Source of the DNA: an uncultured Allobaculum sp.
Lineage (GTDB): Bacteria; Bacillota_I; Bacilli_A; Erysipelotrichales; Erysipelotrichaceae
Length of the DNA: 64,000 nucleotides
NCBI GenBank assembly: GCA_910579655.1
Contig: CAJTVE010000008.1
Span: 1 to 64,000 of the forward strand
Direction of reading: 5' to 3'
Shown here: positions 24,281 through 32,145 of the stretch, piece by piece
Position numbering within the stretch: the first letter of the stretch is position 1
Layout: each line of letters opens with the position of its first letter
Program-made: the position numbers and the translations under genes
Notes under the pieces: model-generated
Database searches by the model: none
The model's input: only the letters and a program-made list of their open reading frames with translations
What the model was told of the DNA's origin: nothing

Positions 24281-25462
24281 TTACTCAGGCAGATGAGGCA
24301 GATTGCGGATATCCTCATCCTGTGAAATGCCATCTCGATAAGCTCTGGCCGATTCAATTTTCTGAATGCGGCGTTCGCCTTCGTCAGCCATTTCTTTGAA
24401 GGCATCGAGCTGGTTTTTAAGCTGCGGCAGAGCTTTCTGCTTGTAGCTGTCGACTGCATCAAGGGCTTCAAAGGTATTCTTAAAGGCTTCCCGGAGGGTT
24501 TCGACACTGACATTGGCTTCCATGGCCTGCTGCTGGATCGATGCACCCTGCTGCTTGAGCATGACAGATGTGGAGCGGATCAGGTTGTTGGTCGTATCGT
24601 TGATCATCTTCACTTTGTCAAGCACAATCTTCTGGTTGTATAAAGCGGAAGCAACGGTTACGGCAGTTCGTAAAGCCGAGACGGTTACGTGCTGGGCTCT
24701 TTCAACTGCGCGGATCAGCTCTTTGTTATTGCGGCGGACAATTTCCATCGCAAAATAGCCCTGCTGGTTGACGGCCTGCATCTGCTGAAGATCCATCACC
24801 TTCTGGCGCAGCGGGAACAGAATTTCATCCTGAATGTATTTAATTTTTTCGGGGTCTTCGTTATTGATCTGCGCTTCTTCCAAAGCTTTGGAGACGGCTT
24901 CATCCATCTGGGTGCCCAGTTCAACCTGCTTGCCCAGTTTTACTGTCAGATCGCGCAGCGAAGCCTGTTCGATTTCAAGGGTTGTATTGTCATTGATTAA
25001 AGCGCGTTTGCCGGCTTCAAGGGATTCCATGATTTCTTCAATCTGGGAATCTGCTTTTTCATATTTCTGGAAGTAGTTTTTGACGGGATTAAACATTTTG
25101 CCAAACAGGCTGTTGTTATTGAAGTTAATCCCTGTTGGATCGAGTTCTTTCATTTCACGGTTCAGCTTGGCCAGTGAATCCACCACCTGCCCGCCTTCGG
25201 AACCGGTTTTGGACAGGTCGTTGAGGGTCTTTTCCAGCATTTTATTTTTCTCGCTGGATTTTACGACGATATCTTTACCAAAGCTGTCAATGGTGTTGGC
25301 AATATTCCGTCTTTCTTCAAGAGAATCAAGATTGATTCCCATTACTTCTTTTGCGTTTTCTGCCGCCATATTGGACAGGGCAGTCTTCTGCTGGGGCGTC
25401 GGATTTAAAGGTTCGGTAACCTTTTCCTTATCGAGCGCATCCACATCCATACTGAAAGCCAT
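24281..25462 (-). CDS. TelA-family toxic anion resistance protein
   Basis: A 393-residue, mostly helical cytosolic protein of the TelA/YceH family (PF05816), historically linked to tellurite and other toxic-anion or antibiotic stress. Family features visible are GKMFNPVKNYFQKYEKADSQ (about residues 135-155), QDEILFPLRQKVMDLQQM, and the block MEIVRRNNKELIRAVERAQ followed by TVSALRTAVTVASALYNQ. It forms long coiled-coil helices. A gene for an XpaC-like protein lies 263 bases upstream on the same strand, the normal partner in Firmicutes. Confidence 0.9.
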   Translation of the reverse strand: MAFSMDVDALDKEKVTEPLNPTPQQKTALSNMAAENAKEVMGINLDSLEERRNIANTIDSFGKDIVVKSSEKNKMLEKTLNDLSKTGSEGGQVVDSLAKLNREMKELDPTGINFNNNSLFGKMFNPVKNYFQKYEKADSQIEEIMESLEAGKRALINDNTTLEIEQASLRDLTVKLGKQVELGTQMDEAVSKALEEAQINNEDPEKIKYIQDEILFPLRQKVMDLQQMQAVNQQGYFAMEIVRRNNKELIRAVERAQHVTVSALRTAVTVASALYNQKIVLDKVKMINDTTNNLIRSTSVMLKQQGASIQQQAMEANVSVETLREAFKNTFEALDAVDSYKQKALPQLKNQLDAFKEMADEGERRIQKIESARAYRDGISQDEDIRNLPHLPE

Positions 25463-25725
25463 ATGTTCTCCTTCTGCCTGATCGGCTGTTTATCGGTTCG
25501 CTCCTTGAGACTGGAGCGGTTGGTTTACATGCATCATGCCTGATCTAGTTATATCAAAGAGTATCTGTCATGATCAGAACAACATTCTTCCTTCAACGAA
25601 ATTTGAGAATTTATTCAGAATTGGTCCAGACAAATCCAACATATTGTCAAGAACCTGAGCGGGCTGGATGAAAACCGTGTCCGGACTGATTCTGAATTCA
25701 GGAAGATCCGGAATCTATCAAAGAA
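25463..25725 (-). other. Spacer between xpaC-like and telA-like genes
   Basis: 263 bases with no gene. CTGAGCGGGCTGGATG and TTGAGACTGGAGCGG stretches form no stable stem. No strong promoter or terminator was recognised, so co-transcription with the xpaC-like gene cannot be excluded. Confidence 0.3.
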
Positions 25726-26454
25726 TTAATGCTGCTGACGATACAGCTTGGTCTGTTCAGTCAGCTGACTTAATTCCTGCATGGCCGGCAGATCATCCAG
25801 ATCGCCCTGCGGGTTAGACAGATTGTTCACTTCCTGAAGCAGACGGTCAAACCGGATCAGGATTTCTTCGTTTTTCTTCAAATCCGCCGCAATGGCATCA
25901 AAACTGGCCTGGTAAGGTTTGATCGCATCTGTGTATTCCTGATGGATTTTGAATAAATGCTCATAGCCATCCGCATCAAAAATCGCGATCCGGTTAAGAA
26001 TCTGCGTAACATTTTCATCAAACAGATACAGACAACGGTTAATCGTTTCCGCAAATTTGGCATAACTGATCCGGGAACCCTGAAAGTAGGACTTCAAAGC
26101 CACATCCAGCTGTTCACTCTTCTTTTCCATGCGGACGCACTGGTTATCAAGCTCCCGCATCTCTTTTTTAAACACTTTTGGATCGGCTTTCTTGACTGCC
26201 TTCAAGGTTTTTCGAAGCTGCTCTTCATCCAGCAGCCCCGCCATTTCCATATCCTTATTCGAATTCTGCTTTTTATCCTTTGGCCCTTTCACCAAAAGGA
26301 AAATTCCGATTCCAAGCAGGATCAGACCTGGCCAGAAAAATCCGGCTCCAGCTCCAAAAACGCCGCTTCTGATTCCGGAACTCGTCAGAAGACCGCCGCC
26401 TAGCCCCAATACAAACAGGCTGATCAGCCAGGGAATATTTATTTTTTTCTTCAT
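25726..26454 (-). CDS. XpaC-like protein (5-bromo-4-chloroindolyl phosphate hydrolysis family)
   Basis: A 242-residue protein with two N-terminal hydrophobic segments (IPWLISLFVLGLGGG and FFWPGLILLGIGIFLL), then a charged helical cytosolic domain of the XpaC family (PF10112), containing LRKTLKAVKKADPKVFKKE and ETINRCLYLFDENVTQIL. The family name comes from an old phosphatase phenotype and its real function is unknown. It is regularly encoded beside TelA, as here. The ATG at 26454 follows AAGGTGA by 6 bases; upstream in-frame starts have no site. Confidence 0.82.
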   Translation of the reverse strand: MKKKINIPWLISLFVLGLGGGLLTSSGIRSGVFGAGAGFFWPGLILLGIGIFLLVKGPKDKKQNSNKDMEMAGLLDEEQLRKTLKAVKKADPKVFKKEMRELDNQCVRMEKKSEQLDVALKSYFQGSRISYAKFAETINRCLYLFDENVTQILNRIAIFDADGYEHLFKIHQEYTDAIKPYQASFDAIAADLKKNEEILIRFDRLLQEVNNLSNPQGDLDDLPAMQELSQLTEQTKLYRQQH

Positions 26455-26838
26455 TTTTTTCACCTTGAAACCAATATACCATGGATTCGCCACACTTCCT
26501 GAAGCAGACTGACGGCCTGTTTCATTCTTCATATTTTCAATGACCTGATTGAAACTCAGACAGATTTTTCTGAAGCCGCCCAAAAGGCGTGTAGAGCCAG
26601 ACATCCCTTTGTCAAAAGAATCTAACTTTCTTTTCTGTAAGACTAGAACATTAATTATGATATTTTTCTTATCTATTATTTATTTTACGTTCGATAAATG
26701 TAAATATCTGGTTGTAAGTTGTTCATAATCGGTATTGATGATTGAATATATCCGCTTTTTAATTTTTCATGAAAACAAGTATGTTACGATCAGATTAATT
26801 CAGTGACTTCACGCTGATAACATGGAGATAAAATCATT
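26455..26838 (+). other. AT-rich upstream region of the transposase-like gene
   Basis: About 380 bases without a gene, markedly more AT-rich than the neighbours between 26640 and 26820. I looked for terminal inverted repeats matching the 3' flank of the transposase-like gene and found none. A GGAG motif lies 12 bases before the ATG at 26839. Confidence 0.4.
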
Positions 26839-28809
26839 ATGGCTATTTATCGAAATCTTAAAGTTGATATTCCAACCAGTCATGTGCTCTTTGAAAAGCA
26901 CAAAAACAGCGACTGCCCCATTATCAAGTACGTGATCGAAGCTCCCTACAACCGCGAGAAAGGTTTTCCGCAGCCAAAGCGCGTCACGATCGGCCATCAG
27001 TGTGCGGATGATCCAGCCAAAATGCATCCGACCACGCAATACCAGAAAATCTTTCCAAAGCAATGGGAGAATCTGATGTTTGAATCCAACACGCCCCCTG
27101 TTAAACGCATTGGCGTTTTCACTTTGCTTCAGGCAATCAACCAGAAAACTGGTCTTCTCAATCTGCTCACCCAGATTTATGGCGTTCAAAGTGCCTATGC
27201 ATTGCTCGAACAGGCCCTTTACCCTCTTCTCTATCCAAACAAGGACACTTTCCAAGAGCTCCAGTCTCTTCTGACTTCATGGCCGCCTTTGGGAAATGAG
27301 GTGCTTTTCGTCGCTGGTTTTGAGCATCAGGATTCTGATGCAAAAACAAAGACAGATTCAAAACAGAAATCTGAATCTGCCCTCCCCGCACTGTTTTTCC
27401 AGAACCTGACCAAAGATCAGGAATCTCTGTTTCGCAAAACATGGGCCGACAGCTGCCTTGGCACAGGTCTGAAAAAGGTGTGGCTTTGCGTGGATGGTTC
27501 CAACCAGGACTGGACCCACTCCGGTGTAAAGCTGGTGGAAAATGACCATCTAAACAATCCGGACTTAAAGCCTGAACCGATCAGTTTTGCCTGTGCGCTC
27601 AACGAAGAAGGCAAACCTGTTTTCTATGACGTTTTTGAAGACGGGCTTACCAATTCCAAAGCTCTGGTCAGAACGGTTCACCATCTTGAAGATCTTGGCT
27701 TCTTTTTAGAGGGGATTCTGGTCACGCGTGGAGTGTGCACCCCTGCTTTACTGGAACTCTTTTCAAGTCTTGCCCTTCCCTGTCTGATTCTGGTCAATGA
27801 TCCGCCAGCTTCCTGTAAAGAACAATGGATTGAGTCGGGAAAAGCCATGAAAATGAATCTGGATTATCTCATTCCATTCACCACTCTGTTTGGGATGCAG
27901 ATGGAAATGCCAGTCTTTTCCAGTCTGGACAAGCCTCAGAAAGTCGCGTTGCTCTATGATTTCCAGCAGGCTCACTTACAAACCACAACCCTGATTGATC
28001 AAGTGTTCCATGCTCAGGCTGCCATTCAAGAGCAGCTGGATCAAAATCGGCCCGTCCAGATTGATCCGGAACTGGAAAACTTTTTGATCATCGATCCAGA
28101 AGCCAGCGCTCCTGTCCGGATTCATCGGCCTGCTTTGCAGCAAGCCATTGACAGGCAAGGTCTGGAGGGGTGGATTTACTCGTGCGACCTTACGCTTTCT
28201 GAAATTCAAAACATTCAGACAAGACAAAGCAGGATGGAAAGCTATCTGAAAACAATGAAGATTCAGCTTGGCTATGGTCAGTATCCGGTAATCCTCAATT
28301 CGACTGTAAATGCTCTCTTTCTGATCGGCTTTCTGCGCTCGATCATTGGTTACGAGCTCGAACAGGCCGCCAGCCTCTGTCATACAGACCTGAAAACCAT
28401 TCTGGAAGAAATCCACGATCTGCAAATCCACAAGCATCATGACAATTATGTCTACGCCCACAATCAAAGCGATGAACTCCAGACTTTCTTTGAATCGCTT
28501 GGCATTCGGGATATGCAAAGCCTGATCTATCTGTCCGTTGCTTTTGAAAACCATCGTCTGGTCGGTCTTCACTCCTCAAACCCCGATCAAAAGATCAATC
28601 CGGCAACTCTTACGGACATCGCCTCGCCTGCACCCCGCCGACGCGGCGTCAAACCTGGAACGATCCGCGGTCCCTATAATAAAAATGGAGCCGCCCGTAA
28701 AAAGCCTGGCGTTCCGGTTGGCACCAAGCGCGGCCTCTACAATAAAGATGGCAGTCTGCGTAAGAAACCCGGCCGTAAATCCAGACATGACGAGAACAAA
28801 CCAAAATAA
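26839..28809 (+). CDS. IS1634/IS4-type transposase-like protein, probably inactive
   Basis: A 656-residue protein with the architecture of long DDE transposases of the IS4/IS1634 group. The N-terminal part (IIKYVIEAPYNREKG, KRVTIGH) matches their leader domain. The RNase H-like core shows a first Asp in WLCVDGSNQDW, and a last Glu in RQSRMESYLKTMK. The middle motif, normally DRG, reads ILVTRGVC, so the second catalytic Asp appears replaced by Thr. The tail has two basic GxPxGTxRGxYNKxG repeats (about residues 595-645), AT-hook-like. The frame is fully open despite the lost residue, and no terminal repeats or second copy are visible. It may be a domesticated DNA-binding protein or simply a dead element. 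Confidence 0.75.
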   Translation: MAIYRNLKVDIPTSHVLFEKHKNSDCPIIKYVIEAPYNREKGFPQPKRVTIGHQCADDPAKMHPTTQYQKIFPKQWENLMFESNTPPVKRIGVFTLLQAINQKTGLLNLLTQIYGVQSAYALLEQALYPLLYPNKDTFQELQSLLTSWPPLGNEVLFVAGFEHQDSDAKTKTDSKQKSESALPALFFQNLTKDQESLFRKTWADSCLGTGLKKVWLCVDGSNQDWTHSGVKLVENDHLNNPDLKPEPISFACALNEEGKPVFYDVFEDGLTNSKALVRTVHHLEDLGFFLEGILVTRGVCTPALLELFSSLALPCLILVNDPPASCKEQWIESGKAMKMNLDYLIPFTTLFGMQMEMPVFSSLDKPQKVALLYDFQQAHLQTTTLIDQVFHAQAAIQEQLDQNRPVQIDPELENFLIIDPEASAPVRIHRPALQQAIDRQGLEGWIYSCDLTLSEIQNIQTRQSRMESYLKTMKIQLGYGQYPVILNSTVNALFLIGFLRSIIGYELEQAASLCHTDLKTILEEIHDLQIHKHHDNYVYAHNQSDELQTFFESLGIRDMQSLIYLSVAFENHRLVGLHSSNPDQKINPATLTDIASPAPRRRGVKPGTIRGPYNKNGAARKKPGVPVGTKRGLYNKDGSLRKKPGRKSRHDENKPK

Positions 28810-28824
28810 GCAAAACCCAAAAGC

Positions 28825-28866
28825 GCCCGCAAATTCGACTCTTTTCGAACTTGCGGGCATTTTTTC
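28825..28866 (+). terminator. Intrinsic terminator after the transposase-like gene
   Basis: GCCCGCAA pairs with TTGCGGGC with an inner TTCGA/TCGAA stem, followed by ATTTTTTC. Confidence 0.85.
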
Positions 28867-28936
28867 TTTGCCAGTCTTTCGCTTTCAGATCTTCTTGCCA
28901 TTCTGAAGACTGGCTCTATTTCTTGAGGATGTTGAT

Positions 28937-28990
28937 CTTAATGATATTGGTATTAATAATATTAACGTTAATGTTAATGATATTAACGAT
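28937..28990. repeat. AT-rich degenerate repeat with nested palindromes
   Basis: Variants of TTAATGATATTAA recur about four times. ATTAACGTTAAT (28961-28972) is a perfect 12-bp palindrome, and GTTAATGATATTAAC follows it. It lies between the transposase-like gene terminator and the end of the anti-sigma gene and could be a protein-binding site or an unstable repeat. Confidence 0.6.
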
Positions 28991-29045
28991 GCTGATCTTC
29001 TGGCTATGAAGATTGGCTCCATCCATTCAAGCCATCAGTTGTGGA

Positions 29046-29693
29046 TTATTTTCCAACTTCCACATAGTCTGCTTCTTTTTTGCCGTTAAACGGTTCTGAA
29101 TAAACGGAGTATTCAAATCCAATGACTTCACCATCCTCTTTGTTTTGCTGAATCTGGTAATAGTTCATCGTGCCCTGAACTTCCATCTTGACGTAAACGA
29201 TATCGCTCTTTTCAAACAGTTCCGTCAGATCCGCACTCTTTTCATGGTCAGTCAAAATGATGCGGCCATCTTTATACTGGACAGACTGGGCAAAAGTCTC
29301 ATAAACATCTTGTGCGGGCAGTGGCGTTTCATGGCCAAACCGGTCGATCTCAACGCCACCGCCGCCTCCGATTTCCTGACCATCGGATGTGGCAAAGGTG
29401 TAGCCGCCCTGACCATCTGGAGTGGCTTCGATTTCAACCTGCTCACCATTGAGCCAGCCATTGATCATGGTTCGAAAGCCACCAAGATCTGCGGCATACG
29501 CGCCAGTGGCTCCAAATAAGCAAATCAGGGCAGCCGCGGCTGTAACTGCCATTGTTTTTGTCTTTTTCATAGAATTTTGCTCTCTTTTCTGTAAGTCTTC
29601 AATCCGTACCGGCTCAGGATCCTGAAGGATATTCATCGCCTGCCGATAGCGTTTCTGATTGTCGAGAAAAGCAGGATCATTCTTCTTGTTCAT
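29046..29693 (-). CDS. Membrane-anchored protein paired with an ECF sigma factor (likely anti-sigma)
   Basis: A 215-residue protein: a cytosolic N-terminal stretch of about 42 residues (NQKRYRQAMNILQDPEPVRI), one hydrophobic segment (TMAVTAAAALICLFGATGAYA), and an extracytoplasmic domain of about 150 residues that begins DLGGFRTMINGWLNGEQVEI and has a glycine run EIGGGGGVEI. The gene overlaps the sigma-factor gene by 17 bases, the usual arrangement for a sigma/anti-sigma pair. No zinc-binding HxxxCxxC anti-sigma motif is present, so the short N-terminal helix would have to do the binding. The name is inferred from context. Confidence 0.65.
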   Translation of the reverse strand: MNKKNDPAFLDNQKRYRQAMNILQDPEPVRIEDLQKREQNSMKKTKTMAVTAAAALICLFGATGAYAADLGGFRTMINGWLNGEQVEIEATPDGQGGYTFATSDGQEIGGGGGVEIDRFGHETPLPAQDVYETFAQSVQYKDGRIILTDHEKSADLTELFEKSDIVYVKMEVQGTMNYYQIQQNKEDGEVIGFEYSVYSEPFNGKKEADYVEVGK

Positions 29694-30165
29694 CGTTCCA
29701 GTCTCCTTTCAGTTTTTCTTTCAGCTTCTGGCGGGCACGAGACAATCTCTTGCGCACTGCTGCTTCACTGATGGAAAGCATCTCCGCCATCTCTGGGGCG
29801 CTGTAATTTTCGTAGTAGTACAACTGCAAAACCATTCTTTCTTGAGCAGGCAGCGAACAAATCACATTAAACAGTTCATGTGCCTGGTCATCCTGGTGCT
29901 GGGCGGTTTCCTGAATCTGGTCAATGGAAACCCTGTTGCGCCTCCAGAAAGCCCGTCGTATGTCTTTGGCCTGGTTCAAAACAGTTCGAAACAACCAACG
30001 GCGTATGTGTTCTTCATTTTCGAAGTCCATATCCTTCTGGTAATACTTTAAAAACGTGCTCTGTACGGCATCCTGGGCATCTGCCTGATTTTGCAGGACG
30101 GAATAGGCAGCCAGAGACAGGTTTTTCTGGTATTTCGCCATGAGATATTCAGTATCCAGCTGCAT
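29677..30165 (-). CDS. ECF-type RNA polymerase sigma factor
   Basis: A 162-residue sigma-70 family factor with regions 2 and 4 only. Region 2 includes ADAQDAVQSTFLKYYQ and HIRRWLFRTVLNQAKDIRR; region 4 includes LPAQERMVLQLYYYENYSAP and the helix-turn-helix MAEMLSISEAAVRKRLSRAR. It would redirect RNA polymerase in response to an envelope signal sensed by the overlapping membrane protein. An AGGGAAGAGA site precedes the ATG at 30165. Confidence 0.93.
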   Translation of the reverse strand: MQLDTEYLMAKYQKNLSLAAYSVLQNQADAQDAVQSTFLKYYQKDMDFENEEHIRRWLFRTVLNQAKDIRRAFWRRNRVSIDQIQETAQHQDDQAHELFNVICSLPAQERMVLQLYYYENYSAPEMAEMLSISEAAVRKRLSRARQKLKEKLKGDWNDEQEE

Positions 30166-30408
30166 TCTCTTCCCTTCTTTCTATCTTGCGCAGATGCGAT
30201 GGTAAATCTGTGGTGTTGGTTTGGATCATGAATCGTATGTTGAAAGGTCCTTTCACCTATACCACGATTCAGACCTCGAAAGTGTGACCGGAAGCCAGAA
30301 AAATTTTGATTTTTTAAAGAGCCGCTTTTTGAAGCACAAAGATCATCTGACAAAGAAAAAGCAGCGAATAAAAGCAATCAACAATAAGGACGATTAAAAA
30401 AGCGAACG
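30166..30408 (-). other. Upstream region of the ECF sigma operon
   Basis: No gene is visible. ECF operons are often autoregulated from a promoter here, but I could not identify an AAC-type -35 with certainty. Confidence 0.3.
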
Positions 30409-30437
30409 AAAAAGGGACAGACATCTGCTGTCTGTCC
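30409..30437 (-). terminator. Intrinsic terminator after the GH1 gene
   Basis: On the minus strand GGACAGAC pairs with GTCTGTCC around 7 bases, followed by CTTTTTCG. It is about 50 bases past the stop codon of the GH1 gene. Confidence 0.8.
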
Positions 30438-30485
30438 ACATTGGGGTTTCTGGATTTGGGTTTCTGGATTTCAGTTTCGCAGCAC

Positions 30486-31886
30486 TTAGAGGTTGGCTCC
30501 ATTCTGGGCAATCGTATCCTGATACCAGTAATAGCTGTCTTTTGGATAGCGCTTCATGTCTTTGAGCTCTGTTTCGCCGCGGTTGACGTAAACAAAACCA
30601 TAGCGTTTCCTATAACCCTGATGAGTGCTGACCAGATCAATTAAAGACCATGGGCAATACCCGATCAGATCTACACCATCCTGAATGGCCAGGCCAGCCT
30701 GTTTAAAGTGACGGGTCAGATAATCGATTCGATAGTCATCATGGATCGATCCGTCTTCTTCTAAAACATCCAGGCTGCCAATACCGTTTTCGGTAATCAG
30801 TAAGGGCAGATGGTAGCGATCGTAAATCCGGCGCAGGGTTGTGCGCATGCCCACTGGATCAATCTTCCAGCCAAAGTCGGTATTCTGAAGCAGATCGTTT
30901 TCTTCGGCACGGAAGACACCTTCTTCACCAACCATTGTCTGCTGGTCGCCATTTCTTGGCTGGCGGTCATGGCCATCGTTTTTTGCCGCGGAAACCGTCG
31001 CGGTCGCATAATAGTTCACGCCCAGAAAATCCGGTCTGGCATTTTTGAGAATTTCCATATCACCTGGCGCAATTTCTGGTGCCAGGCCTTTTTCTTCTAA
31101 ATAAGCCCAGGCCAGTGGATTGTATTCACCGCGTACGTAGACATCCATATACAGCCAGTCGCGGATCGCTTCCCAGTTGTCAGCAGCGATAATGTCTTCG
31201 GGCCTGCAGGTTTTGGGATAGACCGCAATGATGTTCGGTGCGGGTCCGATTTTGGCTTGTGGGTCCATCTCATGCAGCAGAATGCAGGCCTTTGCCCCGG
31301 CGAGGAACATGTTGTGATTTTGTTGATAGAGCTCTTTCTGGCTTGGCACTTTGCCAGGATACATCGCATTTGGATGGTTGATCATGACATTCTGCTCGTT
31401 GATGGTCAGCCAGTATCTGACCTGGCCTTTAAATTCTTCAAACATCAGGCTGGCATAGTCTACAAACGCGTCGATGGTTTCAGGATTGGACCAGCCGCCT
31501 TTTTCATGCAGCGCTAAGGGCAGATCAAAATGATAGAGCGTAACAACAGGTTCAATGCCGGCATTGCACAGTTCATCGATCAGATTGTGGTAGAACTCCA
31601 GGCCTTCTTCATTGATCTGGCCGGTGCCTTTAGGGAACACGCGGCTCCAGGAGATCGAGAAGCGATAGGCTTTGAGACCAAGCTGTTTCATCAGGGCTAC
31701 ATCTTCTTTGAAATGATGGTAATGATCACTGGCATCTTTAAAGTCAGCCTGGTTGATTGGGCGATGAAGGTCCTGGACCGAAAGCCCTTTGCCATGGCTG
31801 TCGGCGCAGCCTTCAACCTGATAGGCGGAAGTCGAAGCGCCCCAGAGAAAATCTTTGGGGAACGTACTTGGTTTTGAATAGAACAT
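30486..31886 (-). CDS. 6-phospho-beta-glucosidase (GH1)
   Basis: A 466-residue GH1 enzyme that splits phosphorylated beta-glucosides after PTS uptake. The N-terminal signature is FPKDFLWGASTSAYQVEG. The acid/base Glu lies in YWLTINEQN and the nucleophile Glu in LLITENGIG. The C-terminal KRYGFVYVNR region carries the Lys/Tyr pair used to bind the 6-phosphate, and the upstream CPWSLIDLVS is family-typical. It is encoded downstream of, and on the same strand as, a beta-glucoside-type PTS permease, which supports a phospho-sugar substrate such as cellobiose-, salicin- or gentiobiose-6-phosphate. Confidence 0.93.
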   Translation of the reverse strand: MFYSKPSTFPKDFLWGASTSAYQVEGCADSHGKGLSVQDLHRPINQADFKDASDHYHHFKEDVALMKQLGLKAYRFSISWSRVFPKGTGQINEEGLEFYHNLIDELCNAGIEPVVTLYHFDLPLALHEKGGWSNPETIDAFVDYASLMFEEFKGQVRYWLTINEQNVMINHPNAMYPGKVPSQKELYQQNHNMFLAGAKACILLHEMDPQAKIGPAPNIIAVYPKTCRPEDIIAADNWEAIRDWLYMDVYVRGEYNPLAWAYLEEKGLAPEIAPGDMEILKNARPDFLGVNYYATATVSAAKNDGHDRQPRNGDQQTMVGEEGVFRAEENDLLQNTDFGWKIDPVGMRTTLRRIYDRYHLPLLITENGIGSLDVLEEDGSIHDDYRIDYLTRHFKQAGLAIQDGVDLIGYCPWSLIDLVSTHQGYRKRYGFVYVNRGETELKDMKRYPKDSYYWYQDTIAQNGANL

Positions 31887-32145
31887 AGGATTTTCCTTTC
31901 TGCCGGGTGCTCCGGCTTTTGTCTTTTGACTGCTTTATTGACTTGAATATTCGTATCTGGTGTCTGTTTACAGCTCCCACGAAGGCCAGAGAGGATCACT
32001 CTGGTCTTTGGGACTGTAAGAGAGGGTGTTTTTTCACAAAGCCAGGAAGTTATCGATTTGTCTGGCTTCACTGGCTTGTTGGTGTTTTGAATGGCTGGCT
32101 TGAATCCTTGCCCAACTCAACGATAAGAGCGGGGGTTGAATCTTC
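31887..32145 (-). other. Spacer between the PTS permease and GH1 genes
   Basis: 259 bases without a gene. A hairpin CCAGAG...CTCTGG near 31985-32005 has no clear U tract. No antiterminator target (RAT) sequence was recognised. The GH1 start has an AAAGGAAAA site. Confidence 0.35.
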
